The notes under the pieces were generated by a model. The model saw only the letters and a list, made by a program, of their open reading frames with translations. It searched no databases and was not told the origin of the DNA. A stretch of DNA of 56,279 bases, from the NCBI GenBank assembly GCA_024641015.1, contig JAHEDU010000001.1:1-56279 (forward strand), given 5' to 3'. The first letter of the stretch is position 1. Each line of letters opens with the position of its first letter. Shown piece after piece: positions 30,262-44,464 of this stretch. A program made the position numbers and the translations under genes. The DNA comes from Micrococcales bacterium. GTDB taxonomy: Bacteria; Actinomycetota; Actinomycetes; Actinomycetales; Microbacteriaceae.

Positions 30262-30968
30262 TGACCCATTCCGAGTCCGCCATCCACGGGAATGACGGCT
30301 CCCGAGATATAGGCGGCGTCATCCGAGGCGAGCCACGCAACCGCGGCCGCAACTTCTGACGGCTGTGCGAAACGTCCAGCGGGGATGTTGCGCTTGTACT
30401 CCTCTTGTTGTGCCTCGGGAAGCGCCGCGGTCATGTCCGTTTCGATGAAGCCGGGTGCAACGACGTTGGCCGTGATTCCGCGGCTTCCCAGTTCACGCGT
30501 CAACGAACGAGCGAAACCGACCAGCGCACTCTTCGAGGACGAGTAGTTCACCTGGCCCGCGCTTCCGAACAATCCGACGACCGACGAGATGAAAATCACG
30601 CGACCAAAGCGCTGCTTGATCATCGACTTGATTCCGCGCTTGACCAAGCGGAATGATCCGGTGAGGTTGGTGTCGATTACGGACTCGAAGTCGTCGTCGC
30701 TCATGCGCATGAGCAGCATGTCCTTGGTGATTCCTGCGTTCGCGACGAGCACCTCGACCGGACCGAGCTTCTCTTCGACCTCGGCGATAGCGCGGTCCAG
30801 GGACTCGCCGTCGGTCACGTCGGCGATGACGGTGAGGGCGCCTTGGGGGCCTTCGCCCGAGCGAGCGGTCACGGCGACACGGTGGCCGTCGGCAATGAAC
30901 TTTTCGGCGATCGAGAATCCGATTCCACGGTTTCCGCCGGTGATGAGGACTGTGCGTGCAGTGGTCAT
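30258..30968 (-). CDS. fabG: 3-oxoacyl-ACP reductase / SDR (FabG-like)
   Basis: VLITGGNRGIGFSIAEKFIADGH, VLVANAGITKDMLLMRM, YSSSKSALVGFARSLTRELGSRGITANVVAPGFIETDMT. Confidence 0.95.
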   Translation of the reverse strand: MTTARTVLITGGNRGIGFSIAEKFIADGHRVAVTARSGEGPQGALTVIADVTDGESLDRAIAEVEEKLGPVEVLVANAGITKDMLLMRMSDDDFESVIDTNLTGSFRLVKRGIKSMIKQRFGRVIFISSVVGLFGSAGQVNYSSSKSALVGFARSLTRELGSRGITANVVAPGFIETDMTAALPEAQQEEYKRNIPAGRFAQPSEVAAAVAWLASDDAAYISGAVIPVDGGLGMGH

Positions 30969-31005
30969 GTCAACCAGCGTATCGGGCAGGCGTAGCATTG
31001 AGGCT

Positions 31006-31284
31006 GTGGACCGTGAGACCCAATCCCTGACGTCACTCCCCGCAGCACCTGCGGACGAGCGGGGCTCGCGTATGGTCTCTTACACAATCTCGATGGCATT
31101 GCGACTGATTTGCCTGTACTTGTGCTTCGTCTTCCAGGGTTGGTGGGTCTTAATCCCCGCGACAGGAGTCATCGTATTGCCCGCGATTGCCGTCATGCTG
31201 GCAAACGTAGTCAGTGCGCCTGGTTCGCAGGCGACGACCAAGTCCGTTCTCAACCTTCCCAGCATCGGCAGCGGTCGCAAGTGA
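31006..31284 (+). CDS. DUF3099-type membrane protein
   Basis: SLTSLPAAPADERGSRMVSYTISMALRLICLYLCFVFQGWWVLIPATGVIVLPAIAVMLANV; typical position beside fabG and SURF1. Confidence 0.82.
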   Translation: MDRETQSLTSLPAAPADERGSRMVSYTISMALRLICLYLCFVFQGWWVLIPATGVIVLPAIAVMLANVVSAPGSQATTKSVLNLPSIGSGRK

Positions 31285-32089
31285 CCCTGGTTCGACTTGC
31301 CCTGACGCGTCGCTGGTTGGGGATTCTTGTGATGACCATCGCCTTCGCGGTCGTCTGTGTCGGCTTGGGACAGTGGCAGTTTGCGCGTCGCGCCGAGGCG
31401 CAGGCCGCTATCGCGCTTCTCAATGCAAACTACGACCGCTCCCCTGCGCCGGTCACCGACGTGCTGGGCGACACGATGAACACCGACAGGTCCCTCAAGT
31501 GGACGCCGGTGAAGGTGGAGGGTCGCTATCTGGCGGATCGCGTCATCTATGTCCGCACTCGAATCGGTGACGCCGGAATTGGATTTGAACAATTGGTGCC
31601 GTTCCTCGACAAGTCGGGAAACGTGCTCGTCGTGGATCGTGGTTGGGTTGCGGCCGATGCAACCAACTCAAAGCCGGTCAAGGCTCCCGCAATTCCGACG
31701 ATTGACATGTCCGTCGTCGCACGGTTGATGCCAACCGAGCAAACAATTCCTGGTCGTGACGCGCCCGCTGGTCAGATAGCGACAATTCATGTGCCGACGA
31801 TTGCCGGTCGACTCAATAACCCAACGTTTGAGGCGTGGTACGCGCGAGTCGCGATCGAGACTCCGGCAACCCTGTCAACCGAGCCGTGGGACCGACCCAT
31901 TCTCGACGAAGGACCCCACCTGTCGTACGCCTTGCAGTGGTACGTCTTCGCGCTGATGGGCTTCGTCGGGTACGGCTGGGCACTTCGCAAAGAAGCTCGT
32001 GGTCCAATAGAGCCGACGGTGCCAAAAGCGCGCACCGGTCGTCAGCGAGACGAAGACTTCGAAGACGCGGCCGTCGACGCTGGAAACGC

Positions 32090-32093
<4 letters not shown>
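31281..32093 (+). CDS. SURF1 family cytochrome oxidase assembly protein
   Basis: N-terminal TM, GLGQWQFARRAEAQ, VEGRYLADRVIYVRTR, FLDKSGNVLVVDRGWV, C-terminal TM. GTG start overlaps the previous stop (GTGA). Confidence 0.9.
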
Positions 32094-33687
<1,594 letters not shown>

Positions 33688-33688
<1 letters not shown>

Positions 33689-34014
33689 TAGATGCTGAAA
33701 CCGAGCGCCCGCATCATGTCGCGACCGTCATCGGTGATGCGCTCGACGCCCCACGGGGGCATCCATTCCCAATTGATGCGGAAACGTTCGACTACTCCGT
33801 CCAACGCGTTCTCGAGTTCCTTCTCGATCACGTCGGTCAACGGGCAGCCCGCGCTGGTCAGTGTCATGCGGATGACGAGTGCGTCGTGTTCGTCGTCCCA
33901 CTCGAGACCATAAATGAGTCCGAGGTCGACAATGTTGACCCCCAGTTCGGGGTCGACGACGTCCTTGAGGGCTTCCATGATTTCGTCATGGCGAGCCGCC
34001 GCGAGTTCACTCAC
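33688..34014 (-). CDS. sufT: SufT/PaaD-like metal-sulfur cluster assembly factor (MIP18/DUF59)
   Basis: [59 protein letters not shown] start at 34014 preferred over the longer ORF. Confidence 0.92.
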
Positions 34015-34769
34015 TGAGCGGCCACCACGTAACGGTCGTAACCCTCGTCCTCGAGTCGGTCGGCCAGTTCGGGTCCGCCCTCTTCGGCGATGTGACCGTC
34101 GACGAAGACGTGAACGAAGTCGGGACGGATGTATCGAAGGATGCGGGTGTAGTGCGTAATGAGCAGCACGCCGAAGCCGGTGTTCTCCTTGACACGGTTT
34201 ACGCCCTCGGACACGATCTTCAGTGCGTCGACGTCGAGTCCCGAGTCTGTCTCGTCGAGAACGGCGAACTTCGGCTTCAAGAGCTCCATCTGAACGATTT
34301 CGTGACGCTTCTTCTCTCCACCCGAGAAGCCCTCGTTGACGTTGCGCTCGGCGAAGGACGCGTCCATCTTGAGGTCGGCCATTGCCTGCTTGACGTCTTT
34401 GACCCACGTGCGAAGGCTGGGGGTTTCACCGGTGACGGCGGTCTTGGCGGTGCGGAGGAAGTTGGAGACGGAAACCCCGGGGATTTCCACGGGGTACTGC
34501 ATCGCGAGGAAGAGACCGGCGCGAGCGCGCTCGTCAACGCTCATCTCGAGTACGTTCTCGCCGTCGAGAAGGATCTGGCCCGAGTCGACGGTGTAGCGCG
34601 GGTGACCCGCGATTGTGTAGGCGAGGGTCGACTTACCGGAACCGTTCGGTCCCATGATCGCGTGAGTTTCACCCGAGTTGATGGTCAGCGTGACGCCCTT
34701 GAGGATGGGCTTGGTCCCCTGGTCGGTTTCGATGGAGACGTGAAGGTCAATGATCTGCAGAGTGCTCAT
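34011..34769 (-). CDS. sufC: Fe-S cluster assembly ATPase SufC
   Basis: [62 protein letters not shown]. Confidence 0.97.
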   Translation of the reverse strand: MSTLQIIDLHVSIETDQGTKPILKGVTLTINSGETHAIMGPNGSGKSTLAYTIAGHPRYTVDSGQILLDGENVLEMSVDERARAGLFLAMQYPVEIPGVSVSNFLRTAKTAVTGETPSLRTWVKDVKQAMADLKMDASFAERNVNEGFSGGEKKRHEIVQMELLKPKFAVLDETDSGLDVDALKIVSEGVNRVKENTGFGVLLITHYTRILRYIRPDFVHVFVDGHIAEEGGPELADRLEDEGYDRYVVAAQ

Positions 34770-34773
34770 GGCT

Positions 34774-35094
34774 TTACTTTCGGATTTCGGTGTTGACGAA
34801 GATGTCGTCGCCGTCGATCTCGACAGCGAATACGGGAACCGGCTCGTGAGCCGGGAAGTTGCGGGGGCTGCCGGTGCAGAGGTCGAACTTCGACCCGTGT
34901 GCCCAACACTCGATGGTGTCTTCCTCGACGAACCCCTCAGACAGTGAGATGTCACCGTGCGAACAGCGGTCGCCGAGAGCGTGAACGTCGCCCTTTGACT
35001 CGCGGACGACGGCAATCGGGATTCCGTCGATAACGACCTTGAGGGCCGTTCCGGGCTTCAGCGCGTCAAGGCTGGCGACTCGTTCGCGGGTCAT
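34774..35094 (-). CDS. Rieske-type ferredoxin (non-heme iron oxygenase ferredoxin subunit)
   Basis: [38 protein letters not shown] (CxH...CxxH-type Rieske motif variant). Confidence 0.92.
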   Translation of the reverse strand: MTRERVASLDALKPGTALKVVIDGIPIAVVRESKGDVHALGDRCSHGDISLSEGFVEEDTIECWAHGSKFDLCTGSPRNFPAHEPVPVFAVEIDGDDIFVNTEIRK

Positions 35095-36230
35095 CGTGAC
35101 TCCTCCACTCCATCGAGTGCTGCGGTGAAACGCTCGGTGAGGTGTTCCTCGAGAGCAGCGTCACCGACGCGTCCAACAACATCCAACAAGAAGCCGAGTG
35201 CGACGAGGCGACGCGCTTCGGACTCGGAGATTCCACGAGCCTGCAGGTAGAACAGGTGATCGTCGTCGAGACGGCCGGTCGCACTGGCGTGACCCGCCCC
35301 AGCGATGTCACCCGTCTCGATCTCGAGGTTCGGGATCGAATCGGCACGTGCACCGTCCGACAAAATCAGGTTGCGGTTCGCTTCGTACGAGTCGGTGCCG
35401 GTTGCGTCACGACCGATGAGGACGTCACCAACCCAGACGGTTCGAGTCGATTCGCCGTGCAGCGCGCCCTTGTACAAGACGTTCGACTTGGACTGGGGTG
35501 CGATGTGGTGAACGAACACGCGGTGTTCGACGTGACGGCCTCGGTCGGCGAAGTACACACCGAGCGCTTCGACGCCAGAGCCATTTCCTGCAAGCAAGAA
35601 TGACGGGTTGACGCGCTGAATCGCACCGGAAAGCGACACCAGGATGTGGTCGAGGTGTGCGTCCTTGCCGATTCGTGCGGTGTGGGTCGCTACGTGAATC
35701 GCGCTGCCGTCCCATTCGCCGAGGTGGACCACGCGGGCATTCGAGCCGTCGCCGACGAGGATGTCGACGTTCTCGGCCAGAGCGGCTCCGCCGCGGTTCT
35801 CGATAATGAGGGTGCGGTGCGTGTTCGGCGCGAAGCGAATGACGAGGTGTCCCCCGCGCACGCCGTCGACCGTGCGAACCAGTCGTGCGGGCTCGCCGTC
35901 GCCCGACACGGTCACAACGAGTGCGTCGACCGTGGCAGTCCAGGCGCGGGCACCGATGAGATCTTCGGGGACGCCAGCGTCGGATTCAACCGCAGCGCGC
36001 GCAACCCACTCGTGGCTCGCGTTGGTCACGGTGACGTCGTAGTGGCCTCCGTCGAGTTCATCCGTCGACAACACCGCGAGTGCATCAATCGGGCTGAGTC
36101 GCCATTCGGGCTGACGGGCGGAAATTTCGGGGAAATCGGCGGGGTCGAACGACGCGAAGTGTTCGTCGCGCGTTTGCACGGGCTTCTCCCACCACGCTCC
36201 GTGGCTGGGGTGTTCGATGGTCGTCGTCAT
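35091..36230 (-). CDS. sufD: Fe-S cluster assembly protein SufD
   Basis: [80 protein letters not shown]. Confidence 0.96.
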   Translation of the reverse strand: MTTTIEHPSHGAWWEKPVQTRDEHFASFDPADFPEISARQPEWRLSPIDALAVLSTDELDGGHYDVTVTNASHEWVARAAVESDAGVPEDLIGARAWTATVDALVVTVSGDGEPARLVRTVDGVRGGHLVIRFAPNTHRTLIIENRGGAALAENVDILVGDGSNARVVHLGEWDGSAIHVATHTARIGKDAHLDHILVSLSGAIQRVNPSFLLAGNGSGVEALGVYFADRGRHVEHRVFVHHIAPQSKSNVLYKGALHGESTRTVWVGDVLIGRDATGTDSYEANRNLILSDGARADSIPNLEIETGDIAGAGHASATGRLDDDHLFYLQARGISESEARRLVALGFLLDVVGRVGDAALEEHLTERFTAALDGVEESR

Positions 36231-37648
36231 TAGCCCACCGAACCTTCCATGTTCATCTCGATCAGCTTGTTGAGTTCGAGCGCGTATTCCATCGGCAGTT
36301 CACGGGCGATCGGCTCGATGAATCCACGGACGATCATCGCCATTGCTTCGTCTTCCGGCATTCCGCGCGACTGCAGGTAGAACAGCTGCTCTTCCGATAC
36401 GCGCGAGACGGTCGCTTCGTGACCGAGGTGTACGTCGTCGACACGGATGTCGATGGCGGGGTACGTGTCCGAACGCGAGATGGTGTCGACGAGAAGCGCA
36501 TCACAACGGACCGTGTTCGCGGAACCGTGCGCCTTCTCCCCCATCTTGACTTCGCCGCGGTAGCCCGCGCGACCGCCACCACGGGCGATCGACTTCGAGA
36601 TGATCGACGAGGTCGTGTGCGGGGCGAGGTGAATCATCTTGGCACCGGCGTCCTGGTGCTGACCGGGACCCGCGAATGCGACCGACAGGGTTTCGCCCTT
36701 GGCGTGCTCGCCGACGAGGAAGATCGACGGGTACTTCATCGTGACCTTCGAGCCAATGTTGCCGTCGACCCATTCCATCGTCGCGCCCTCGTGGGCGACG
36801 GCGCGCTTGGTGACGAGGTTGTAGACGTTCGTCGACCAGTTCTGAATAGTCGTGTAACGGACGCGGGCGCCCTTCTTAACGACGATCTCGACGACGGCAC
36901 TGTGCAGCGAGTCAGTCTTGTAGATCGGCGCGGTGCACCCCTCGATGTAGTGAACGTACGAGTCCTCATCCGCGATGATCAGCGTGCGCTCGAACTGGCC
37001 CATGTTCTCGGTGTTGATGCGGAAGTAGGCCTGGAGCGGGATTTCGACGTGGACGCCCTTGGGGACATACACGAACGATCCACCCGACCACACTGCGGTG
37101 TTGAGCGCGGCGAACTTGTTGTCTCCCGACGGGATAATCGTGCCGAAGTACTCCTTGAAGATTTCGGGGTGTTCCTTGAGCGCGGTGTCGGTGTCGAGGA
37201 AGATGACGCCCTGCTGCTCGAGGTCCTCACGGATCTGGTGGTAGACGACCTCGGACTCGTACTGTGCGGCTACACCCGACACGAGACGCTGACGTTCAGC
37301 CTCCGGGATGCCGAGTCGCTCGTAGGTTCGACGGATGTCCTCGGGAAGGTCTTCCCACGACTGCGCCTGGCGTTCGGTCGACTTGACGAAGTACTTGATG
37401 TTGTCGAAGTCGATGCCCGAGAGGTCTGCTCCCCAGTTCGGCATGGGCTTCTTTTCGAACAGTTGAAGCGCCTTCAAACGGCGTTCCAGCATCCATTCGG
37501 GTTCGTTCTTGCGGTTCGAGATGTCGGTGACGACCTTCTCGTTGATACCGCGTTTTGCACTCGCTCCGGCGGAATCCGCGTCGTGCCAGCCAAACTCGTA
37601 CTGGCCGAGGCTTTCCAGCTCGGGGCGATCCACAATGGGCTCTGCCAT
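36230..37648 (-). CDS. sufB: Fe-S cluster assembly protein SufB
   Basis: [60 protein letters not shown] upstream. Confidence 0.98.
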   Translation of the reverse strand: MAEPIVDRPELESLGQYEFGWHDADSAGASAKRGINEKVVTDISNRKNEPEWMLERRLKALQLFEKKPMPNWGADLSGIDFDNIKYFVKSTERQAQSWEDLPEDIRRTYERLGIPEAERQRLVSGVAAQYESEVVYHQIREDLEQQGVIFLDTDTALKEHPEIFKEYFGTIIPSGDNKFAALNTAVWSGGSFVYVPKGVHVEIPLQAYFRINTENMGQFERTLIIADEDSYVHYIEGCTAPIYKTDSLHSAVVEIVVKKGARVRYTTIQNWSTNVYNLVTKRAVAHEGATMEWVDGNIGSKVTMKYPSIFLVGEHAKGETLSVAFAGPGQHQDAGAKMIHLAPHTTSSIISKSIARGGGRAGYRGEVKMGEKAHGSANTVRCDALLVDTISRSDTYPAIDIRVDDVHLGHEATVSRVSEEQLFYLQSRGMPEDEAMAMIVRGFIEPIARELPMEYALELNKLIEMNMEGSVG

Positions 37649-37765
37649 GATTTTCCTTCCTCGTCTTCAAACACGTTCAGCGTGCCGACGATCCGCGGTG
37701 GGCGCGGGGCGAACATAGACTGATTGCCTAGGCTTGCCTTCTCATTCTACGCCGTAAGGACTCTC

Positions 37766-38662
37766 GTGGTTGCTCTGCCGACTTCCCTTCGCTCGCGTTC
37801 CGTCGTGCTCGTCACGTGGCTGAACCTCATCGCGCAAATTGGAATCGTTGGAACGGGCGGGTTGGTCCGCTTGACCGCGTCGGGACTCGGCTGTCCCACC
37901 TGGCCAACCTGTACCGAGGACTCGCTCATCACAACTCCCGAGATGGGAATTCACGGGATCATCGAGTTCGGAAATCGTCTCCTCACGTTTGTTCTGCTCG
38001 CCGTGTGTGTCGCACAACTGGTCGTTCTGTGGAAGAGCCGCCGCGCCCACCGAACCGAATGGCGACTCGCCCTTGTTTTGGTCGCTGGAATTCCGATCCA
38101 GGCCGTCATCGGGGGCATCTCCGTCTGGACGCAACTGAACCCGTACGTGGTCGGGCTGCACTTCGTCGCTTCCGCCGTGATGGTCGTCCTCGCCACGATC
38201 CTGTTGATGCGGGTGCGTGCAGGCGGCATTGCGCCCCGACTTCGAGATGTCCGCCCCTCGTCGTGGGCGATTGTCGCGATGACGAGCGTCGTGCTTCTCG
38301 TGGGCGTGCTCACGACGGGATCAGGACCGCACGCCGGTGATGCCGATGCACCGCGAAACGGTCTCGATTCCGAACTTCTTCAACACATCCACTCGTGGCC
38401 GGCATACGCCACGGTAGCTCTGATTGTGTTTGCAATCGTCGCCGCATCGGCAGCTGTTCGCCGCTCGTGGATTGCCGTCCTCGCAGGATTCGGTCTTCAG
38501 ATTGGACTGGGAATCTGGCAGGCGCGAACGGGACTTCCCATCGAGCTGGTCGCCATTCACATCGTGGTGTCGATGGTCGTAACCGCGCTGGTCACCCGCG
38601 CGATTTACGTCAGTACGATGAGCGGGTCAAGCGCGACGGCAACGAAGAGCACCGTCAAATAG
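37766..38662 (+). CDS. ctaA: Heme A synthase (COX15/CtaA)
   Basis: [58 protein letters not shown] before GTG 37766. Confidence 0.93.
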   Translation: MVALPTSLRSRSVVLVTWLNLIAQIGIVGTGGLVRLTASGLGCPTWPTCTEDSLITTPEMGIHGIIEFGNRLLTFVLLAVCVAQLVVLWKSRRAHRTEWRLALVLVAGIPIQAVIGGISVWTQLNPYVVGLHFVASAVMVVLATILLMRVRAGGIAPRLRDVRPSSWAIVAMTSVVLLVGVLTTGSGPHAGDADAPRNGLDSELLQHIHSWPAYATVALIVFAIVAASAAVRRSWIAVLAGFGLQIGLGIWQARTGLPIELVAIHIVVSMVVTALVTRAIYVSTMSGSSATATKSTVK

Positions 38663-39534
38663 GTGTTGCTGGCGTGGAATACGCGCATCGCTGACGCCTC
38701 GATTCCGTCAACCGTCTTGTTGTACAAGCGGTGCGCTTCGAGCAGGAACCACCCGCCAACGAGCACCGAAACGGCGGTGTACAGCGGACCCATGTTCCCG
38801 GCGGGAATCAGCACGAGTGACGCGATTACTGTTGCCCACGCGTACAGAATGACCTGAAGCCCGACGGCAACGCGCGGGCGAAGGACGGACAGCATAGGGA
38901 CGGAAGCGGCGGCATAATCGTCGACGTAGCGAAGTGACAAGGGCCAGTAGTGCGCGGGTGTCCAGACGAAGACGATGAGGAACAGAATCCACGGTTCGGC
39001 GGACAGGGTGCCCGTCACGGCCGACCAGCCGATGAGCACCGGGAAGCACCCGGCGATACCGCCCCAGACGATGTTCTGTTCGGTGCGGCGCTTGAGAAGC
39101 AGTGTGTACACAAAGACGTAAAACAGAATCGCGGCGAGCGAGAGTGCGGCCGACAACGGGTTTGCGACGACCCACAGAACAGCGATTGACGCCGCGCCGA
39201 GCAGCCAGGCGAAAATGAGCGCAGCACGCGGCGAGATATCCCCCGCAACGATGGGTCGACCCTTGGTGCGCGCCATCAGCTGGTCGATGTCGCGATCGAT
39301 GTACATGTTGAACGCGTTGGCGCTTCCCGCGCTCATCGCACCGCCGAGGAGCGTTCCGAGAACCAACCACAGGCTCGGGAATCCGCGCTCGGCGAGAACC
39401 ATCGCCGGAGCCGTCGTGACGAGAAGCAGTTCGATGACGCGCGGCTTGGTCAACGCGACGTAGGCCTTCAGCGTTTTCCCGAACGACCGACCAGCGGCAG
39501 AGGGGCTTGATGTCGTGGCGGGCGAAGAAGTCAC
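38605..39534 (-). CDS. ctaB: Protoheme IX farnesyltransferase (heme O synthase)
   Basis: [46 protein letters not shown] 39534 chosen from TAGAAT 7 nt upstream; ATG 39543 is an alternative. Confidence 0.93.
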   Translation of the reverse strand: MTSSPATTSSPSAAGRSFGKTLKAYVALTKPRVIELLLVTTAPAMVLAERGFPSLWLVLGTLLGGAMSAGSANAFNMYIDRDIDQLMARTKGRPIVAGDISPRAALIFAWLLGAASIAVLWVVANPLSAALSLAAILFYVFVYTLLLKRRTEQNIVWGGIAGCFPVLIGWSAVTGTLSAEPWILFLIVFVWTPAHYWPLSLRYVDDYAAASVPMLSVLRPRVAVGLQVILYAWATVIASLVLIPAGNMGPLYTAVSVLVGGWFLLEAHRLYNKTVDGIEASAMRVFHASNTYLTVLFVAVALDPLIVLT

Positions 39535-39675
39535 GCGCCCCATTCTACGTACCCGTCCCGAGCGCCCTCTTTCCACTAAACTGAACCGGTACACCTCAGG
39601 CGTGCTCCGTCTCCGTGCCACCGTCGACACAGAGGGTTTTCCTCGGCACGTCTCGACACACGAGATTGGACAGTC

Positions 39676-41760
39676 ATGACGACACTGGAGTGGACTCCCC
39701 TCGACGCGAAAGCCGTCGATACGGCCCGACTTCTTGCGGTGGACGCCGTGGAAAAGGTCGGAAACGGTCACCCCGGAACCGCGATGTCGATGGCGCCCGT
39801 CGCGTACTTGCTGTACCAAAAGGTCATGCGTCACGACCCCACCGACACCGACTGGCTCGGGCGCGACCGCTTTGTGCTGTCCATCGGTCACTCGTCGCTG
39901 ACCCAGTACATCCAGCTCTTCCTTGGTGGTTTCGGGCTCGAACTCGACGACCTCAAAGCTTTCCGCACATGGGGTTCGAAGACTCCCGGTCACCCCGAAT
40001 ACGGTCACACCAAGGGTGTTGAAATCACGACCGGTCCGCTCGGCCAGGGTCTCGCTTCGGCAGTCGGAATGGCGTACGCGCAGCGTTTTGAGCGCGGGTT
40101 GTTCGACCCGAACGCGAACGGTTCGTCGCCGTTCGACCACTACACCTACGTCATCTGTGGCGACGGGGACATGCAAGAGGGCGTCACCGCCGAAGCGTCA
40201 TCGCTCGCGGGCCACCAGCAGCTGGGCAACCTCGTCGTGATCTACGACTCGAACCAGATCTCGATCGAGGACGACACCAACATTGCGTTCACCGAGGACG
40301 TTGCCGCGCGCTACCGCGCATACGGCTGGGATGTGCGCGAGGTTTCGTGGCGCACCCCGAACGGATACGTCGAGGACGTTCCGGCGCTTCACGCGGCGAT
40401 TGAGGCGGGCAAGGCGGAATCGTCGAAGCCGACCCTCATCATTCTCAAGACCATCATCGGGTACCCCGCACCGACTAAGCAGAACACGGGCAAGATCCAC
40501 GGCTCGGCGCTTGGTGCCGACGAGGCCAAGGGCACGAAGGAAGCGCTCGGTTGGGATCCCAACGAGTCGTTCGTCGTTCCCGACGACGTCATCGCGCACA
40601 CCCGTTCGCTCGCAGAGCGCGCCAAGGCGGACCGCGCCGAGTGGCAGAAGTCGTTCGACGCGTGGGCGTCGGCGAACGCCGACAAGAAGGCTCTGCTCGA
40701 CCGCACGCTGAAGGGCGAACTGCCCGCCGGTCTCGATGCCGCACTCCCCGTCTTCGAGGGCGGCACCAGCATCGCCACCCGTGCCGCTTCGGGCAAGGTC
40801 CTCAACGCGGTCGCAGCGGTCATGCCAGAACTGTGGGGCGGAAGCTCGGACCTCGCCGAATCGAACCTGACGACCATCGACGGCGCGAAGTCGTTCGTCC
40901 CGTCAGAGCACTCGACCGGCCACTGGAGTGGTGACCCCTACGGTCGCGTTCTGCACTTCGGAATCCGCGAGCACGCGATGGGTGCCATCCTCAACGGAAT
41001 CACCTTGCACGGACCGACCCGTTCGTACGGTGGCACGTTCCTCATCTTCAGTGACTACATGCGTCCCGCGGTTCGACTTGCGGCACTGATGAAGACTCCG
41101 TCGATCTTTGTGTGGACGCACGACTCGGTCGCTCTGGGTGAAGATGGTCCGACCCACCAGCCGATCGAACAGCTCGCAACTCTTCGCGCAATCCCCGGAC
41201 TCGACGTCGTTCGCCCCGCTGACGCGAACGAAACCGCGTGGGCGTGGAAGACGATCCTCGAACGTCGCAACGGACCCGCCGGGATCGCACTGTCGCGTCA
41301 AAACCTGCCCGTGGTCGAACGTGGTTCGGCCGCGTCGGCAACCGACTTCGCGCCCGCCTCGCACACCGCTAAGGGCGCGTACGTCCTCATCGACTCCCCC
41401 ACCGGACACGTTGACGTGATCCTCATCGCGACGGGCTCTGAAGTTCACGTTGCCGTTGCCGCCCGCGAGGAACTTGCGGCAAAGGGAATCGGCGCTCGAG
41501 TCGTTTCGGCACCGTGTCTCGAATGGTTCGAGGAACAGTCCGAGGCGTACCGCGAGTCCGTCCTCCCCGCTTCCGTCACCGCACGTGTGTCGGTCGAAGC
41601 CGGTCTCGCGCTGGGATGGTCGACCTATGTTGGCGCCAACGGCGCATCGATCTCGATTGAGCACTTCGGTGCGTCGGGTGATTACCAGACCCTGTTCCGT
41701 GAATTCGGAATCACCCCGGAAGCGGTCACCAGCGCCGCCGAGAACCTGCTTTCCCGCTAA
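39676..41760 (+). CDS. tkt: Transketolase
   Basis: [63 protein letters not shown]. Confidence 0.98.
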   Translation: MTTLEWTPLDAKAVDTARLLAVDAVEKVGNGHPGTAMSMAPVAYLLYQKVMRHDPTDTDWLGRDRFVLSIGHSSLTQYIQLFLGGFGLELDDLKAFRTWGSKTPGHPEYGHTKGVEITTGPLGQGLASAVGMAYAQRFERGLFDPNANGSSPFDHYTYVICGDGDMQEGVTAEASSLAGHQQLGNLVVIYDSNQISIEDDTNIAFTEDVAARYRAYGWDVREVSWRTPNGYVEDVPALHAAIEAGKAESSKPTLIILKTIIGYPAPTKQNTGKIHGSALGADEAKGTKEALGWDPNESFVVPDDVIAHTRSLAERAKADRAEWQKSFDAWASANADKKALLDRTLKGELPAGLDAALPVFEGGTSIATRAASGKVLNAVAAVMPELWGGSSDLAESNLTTIDGAKSFVPSEHSTGHWSGDPYGRVLHFGIREHAMGAILNGITLHGPTRSYGGTFLIFSDYMRPAVRLAALMKTPSIFVWTHDSVALGEDGPTHQPIEQLATLRAIPGLDVVRPADANETAWAWKTILERRNGPAGIALSRQNLPVVERGSAASATDFAPASHTAKGAYVLIDSPTGHVDVILIATGSEVHVAVAAREELAAKGIGARVVSAPCLEWFEEQSEAYRESVLPASVTARVSVEAGLALGWSTYVGANGASISIEHFGASGDYQTLFREFGITPEAVTSAAENLLSR

Positions 41761-41777
41761 CGAAAGGCTCCACCACC

Positions 41778-42884
41778 GTGAGTACACCCACCCAGAAGCT
41801 CTCAGACGTCGGCGTTTCGATTTGGCTTGACGACCTCTCGCGTGACCGCATCCAGTCGGGCTCGCTGCAGAACCTCATCGCCAACCGCAATGTTGTCGGC
41901 GTGACGACGAACCCGACGATCTTCGCGTCGGCTCTCGCCACCGGCACTACCTATGGCGACCAGATCGCAGAACTGGCTCGCTCGGGTGCGACAGTCACCG
42001 AAGCCGTCTTCGCCGCCACCACCGACGATGTCGCTGCAGCCTGTGACATCTTCCGTGGAATCTACGACGCCACCAAAGGTCAGGACGGTCGTGTGTCGAT
42101 CGAGGTCGAACCGACCCTCGCCTTTGACCACGCAAACACCGTCGCACAGGCGAAGGAACTGTTTGCTCGCGTCGGCCGTGACAACGTCATGATCAAGATC
42201 CCCGCCACGAAGCAGGGACTTGGCGCAATCACCGACGTCCTCGCCGAGGGAATCTCGGTCAACGTGACACTGATCTTCTCGCTCGAGCGCTACGCCGAAG
42301 TGATCGACGCGTACCTCGAAGGACTCGAGAAGGCGAAGGCGAACGGCCACGACCTGTCGACCATCCACTCGGTCGCTTCGTTCTTCGTGTCCCGCGTCGA
42401 CACCGAAATCGACAAGCGCCTCGTCGCAATTGGTTCGGACGCTGCTCTGGCGCTGAAGAGCCAGGCGGGTGTCGCGAACGCGCAGCTCGCGTATGAACTG
42501 TTCGAGCACAAGTTTGCGACCGACCAGGCGAAGGCGCTCCTCGCGGCAGGTGCGAACCTGCAGCGTCCGTTGTGGGCGTCGACCGGCGTCAAGGACCCCG
42601 CACTTCCCGACACTCTGTATGTGACCGAACTGGCCGCGCCGAACACCGTCAACACGATGCCGGAGAAGACTCTTGAAGCGACGTTCGACCACGCGACGGT
42701 TCACGGTGACGCGGTCAGCGGTTCGTACGACGATGCCCGTGCCGTCATCGAAGCAATCGAGAACCTCGGCATTTCGATCGTCGAGGTCACCGACCTGCTT
42801 GAACGCGAAGGCGTTGACAAGTTCATCGTGTCGTGGAACGAACTCCTCGATATCGTCACCGCGTCGATGGACGCTGCTCGATGA
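41778..42884 (+). CDS. tal: Transaldolase
   Basis: [54 protein letters not shown]. Confidence 0.97.
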   Translation: MSTPTQKLSDVGVSIWLDDLSRDRIQSGSLQNLIANRNVVGVTTNPTIFASALATGTTYGDQIAELARSGATVTEAVFAATTDDVAAACDIFRGIYDATKGQDGRVSIEVEPTLAFDHANTVAQAKELFARVGRDNVMIKIPATKQGLGAITDVLAEGISVNVTLIFSLERYAEVIDAYLEGLEKAKANGHDLSTIHSVASFFVSRVDTEIDKRLVAIGSDAALALKSQAGVANAQLAYELFEHKFATDQAKALLAAGANLQRPLWASTGVKDPALPDTLYVTELAAPNTVNTMPEKTLEATFDHATVHGDAVSGSYDDARAVIEAIENLGISIVEVTDLLEREGVDKFIVSWNELLDIVTASMDAAR

Positions 42885-44464
42885 CGGTTCATGTTTCTGG
42901 CGCTGCGGCGGACGCCGTCGCTCGTCACGTTCCCACTCTCGTTTCGTCGAAGTTCGCCTCGCGCCTCGGCGACGGCGATTCGACCCTCTGGGGCGCCGCG
43001 GCGGAATCCGAAGCTAGCATTCGACTCGGCTGGGTGCACGCGTCTGCGGTCTCTCGCCCGCTCGTGTCCGAAATCCTTGCGTTCCGCGGCGAACTTATTG
43101 CCCGCGGCCTGACACGTATCGTCCTCTGTGGAATGGGTGGCTCATCGCTTGCGCCTGAGGTCATCACCCGCACCGCCGGAGTCGACCTCGTTGTCCTCGA
43201 CTCGACTCACCCGACTCAGGTGTCACGCGTTCTCGACAACGGAATCGAAGAAACCGTGGTCGTTGTGTCGTCGAAGTCGGGTTCGACCGCAGAGACCGAC
43301 TCGCAAAAGCGCGCCTTCGAAGGTGCATTCGTCGCGGCGGGAATCGACCCCACGACGCGCATTGTCATTGTCACCGATCCGGGTTCGCCGCTTGATGTCG
43401 CATCGCGGGAAGCTGGTTATCGCGTCTTCAATGCCGACCCGACCGTCGGAGGCCGTTATTCGGCGCTCACCGCGTTCGGGCTTGTCCCGTCCGGACTTGC
43501 GGGCGTTGACATCGCCGGACTCCTCGACGAGGCCGATGAGGCTCTGCCTGGACTGCTCGCCGACAACGACGACAATGCAGGACTCATCCTTGGCGCGGCG
43601 ATGGCGGGAACTTCACCCCGCCGCGACAAGATCGCAATTCTGTCGGAGGAGTCGTCGATCGTCGGAATCGGCGACTGGATCGAACAGCTTGTCGCCGAAT
43701 CCACTGGCAAGGAATCGTCGGGAGTACTTCCCGTCGTTCTCGAGGCCGGTGCACCTGACCTTGGCGCTGACGACGTTCTCCCTGTCCACATCCTCGACTC
43801 GGACGCGCCTGCCGCCGGTGACTCGGTGACCGTGGCGGCCCCGCTTGGTGCGCAGATGCTCATCTGGGAAGTTGCGACGGCCGTCGCGAGCCACCTGTTG
43901 GGAACGAATCCGTTCGACCAGCCCGATGTTGAGTCGGCAAAGATTGCCGCTCGTGCATTCCTCGACGGGACACCCGAGGCTTCCGTTCCGTTCACCGTCG
44001 ATGCTGACGTTGCGTTGACCGCGGTTGGTTACTCGCCCAAGGCAACTACCGTGTCCGATGCGGTTCGAGAGCTCCTCGGTCGACTCGACTCGGACGGGTA
44101 CATCTCGGTTCACGCCTACGCGGATCGCGAAGCGGGAAGCGGGCTCGAAACGATTCGCACTCCCCTGGCCGCCGCGGCCGGCGGTCGCCCGACGACGTTC
44201 GGATGGGCACCTCGGTTCCTGCACTCAACCGGTCAGTACCACAAGGGCGGGCCCGAACAGGGCGTCTTCCTGCAGATTGTGGAGACACCGGAAGCAGACC
44301 GCGAAGTTCCCGGTCGTCCGTTCACATTCGGAACGCTCATCGCTGCGCAGGCGCGCGGAGACGCACAGGTCCTCGCCGATCACCACCGCCCGGTACTCAC
44401 GCTCACAGTGTCGGGATCCACTGCACTTGCCCGCGTCATCTCGGAGATCAAGGCGCTGTCGTGA
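42881..44464 (+). CDS. pgi: Glucose-6-phosphate isomerase
   Basis: [58 protein letters not shown] overlap with tal. Confidence 0.93.
   Translation: MTVHVSGAAADAVARHVPTLVSSKFASRLGDGDSTLWGAAAESEASIRLGWVHASAVSRPLVSEILAFRGELIARGLTRIVLCGMGGSSLAPEVITRTAGVDLVVLDSTHPTQVSRVLDNGIEETVVVVSSKSGSTAETDSQKRAFEGAFVAAGIDPTTRIVIVTDPGSPLDVASREAGYRVFNADPTVGGRYSALTAFGLVPSGLAGVDIAGLLDEADEALPGLLADNDDNAGLILGAAMAGTSPRRDKIAILSEESSIVGIGDWIEQLVAESTGKESSGVLPVVLEAGAPDLGADDVLPVHILDSDAPAAGDSVTVAAPLGAQMLIWEVATAVASHLLGTNPFDQPDVESAKIAARAFLDGTPEASVPFTVDADVALTAVGYSPKATTVSDAVRELLGRLDSDGYISVHAYADREAGSGLETIRTPLAAAAGGRPTTFGWAPRFLHSTGQYHKGGPEQGVFLQIVETPEADREVPGRPFTFGTLIAAQARGDAQVLADHHRPVLTLTVSGSTALARVISEIKALS

Noticed and set aside
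37724-37740. Possible DtxR/IdeR iron box (ttgcctaggcttgcctt) between sufB and ctaA
   Set aside because: Roughly 11 of 19 positions agree with TTAGGTTAGSCTAACCTAA and symmetry is poor; not strong enough without a scored matrix.
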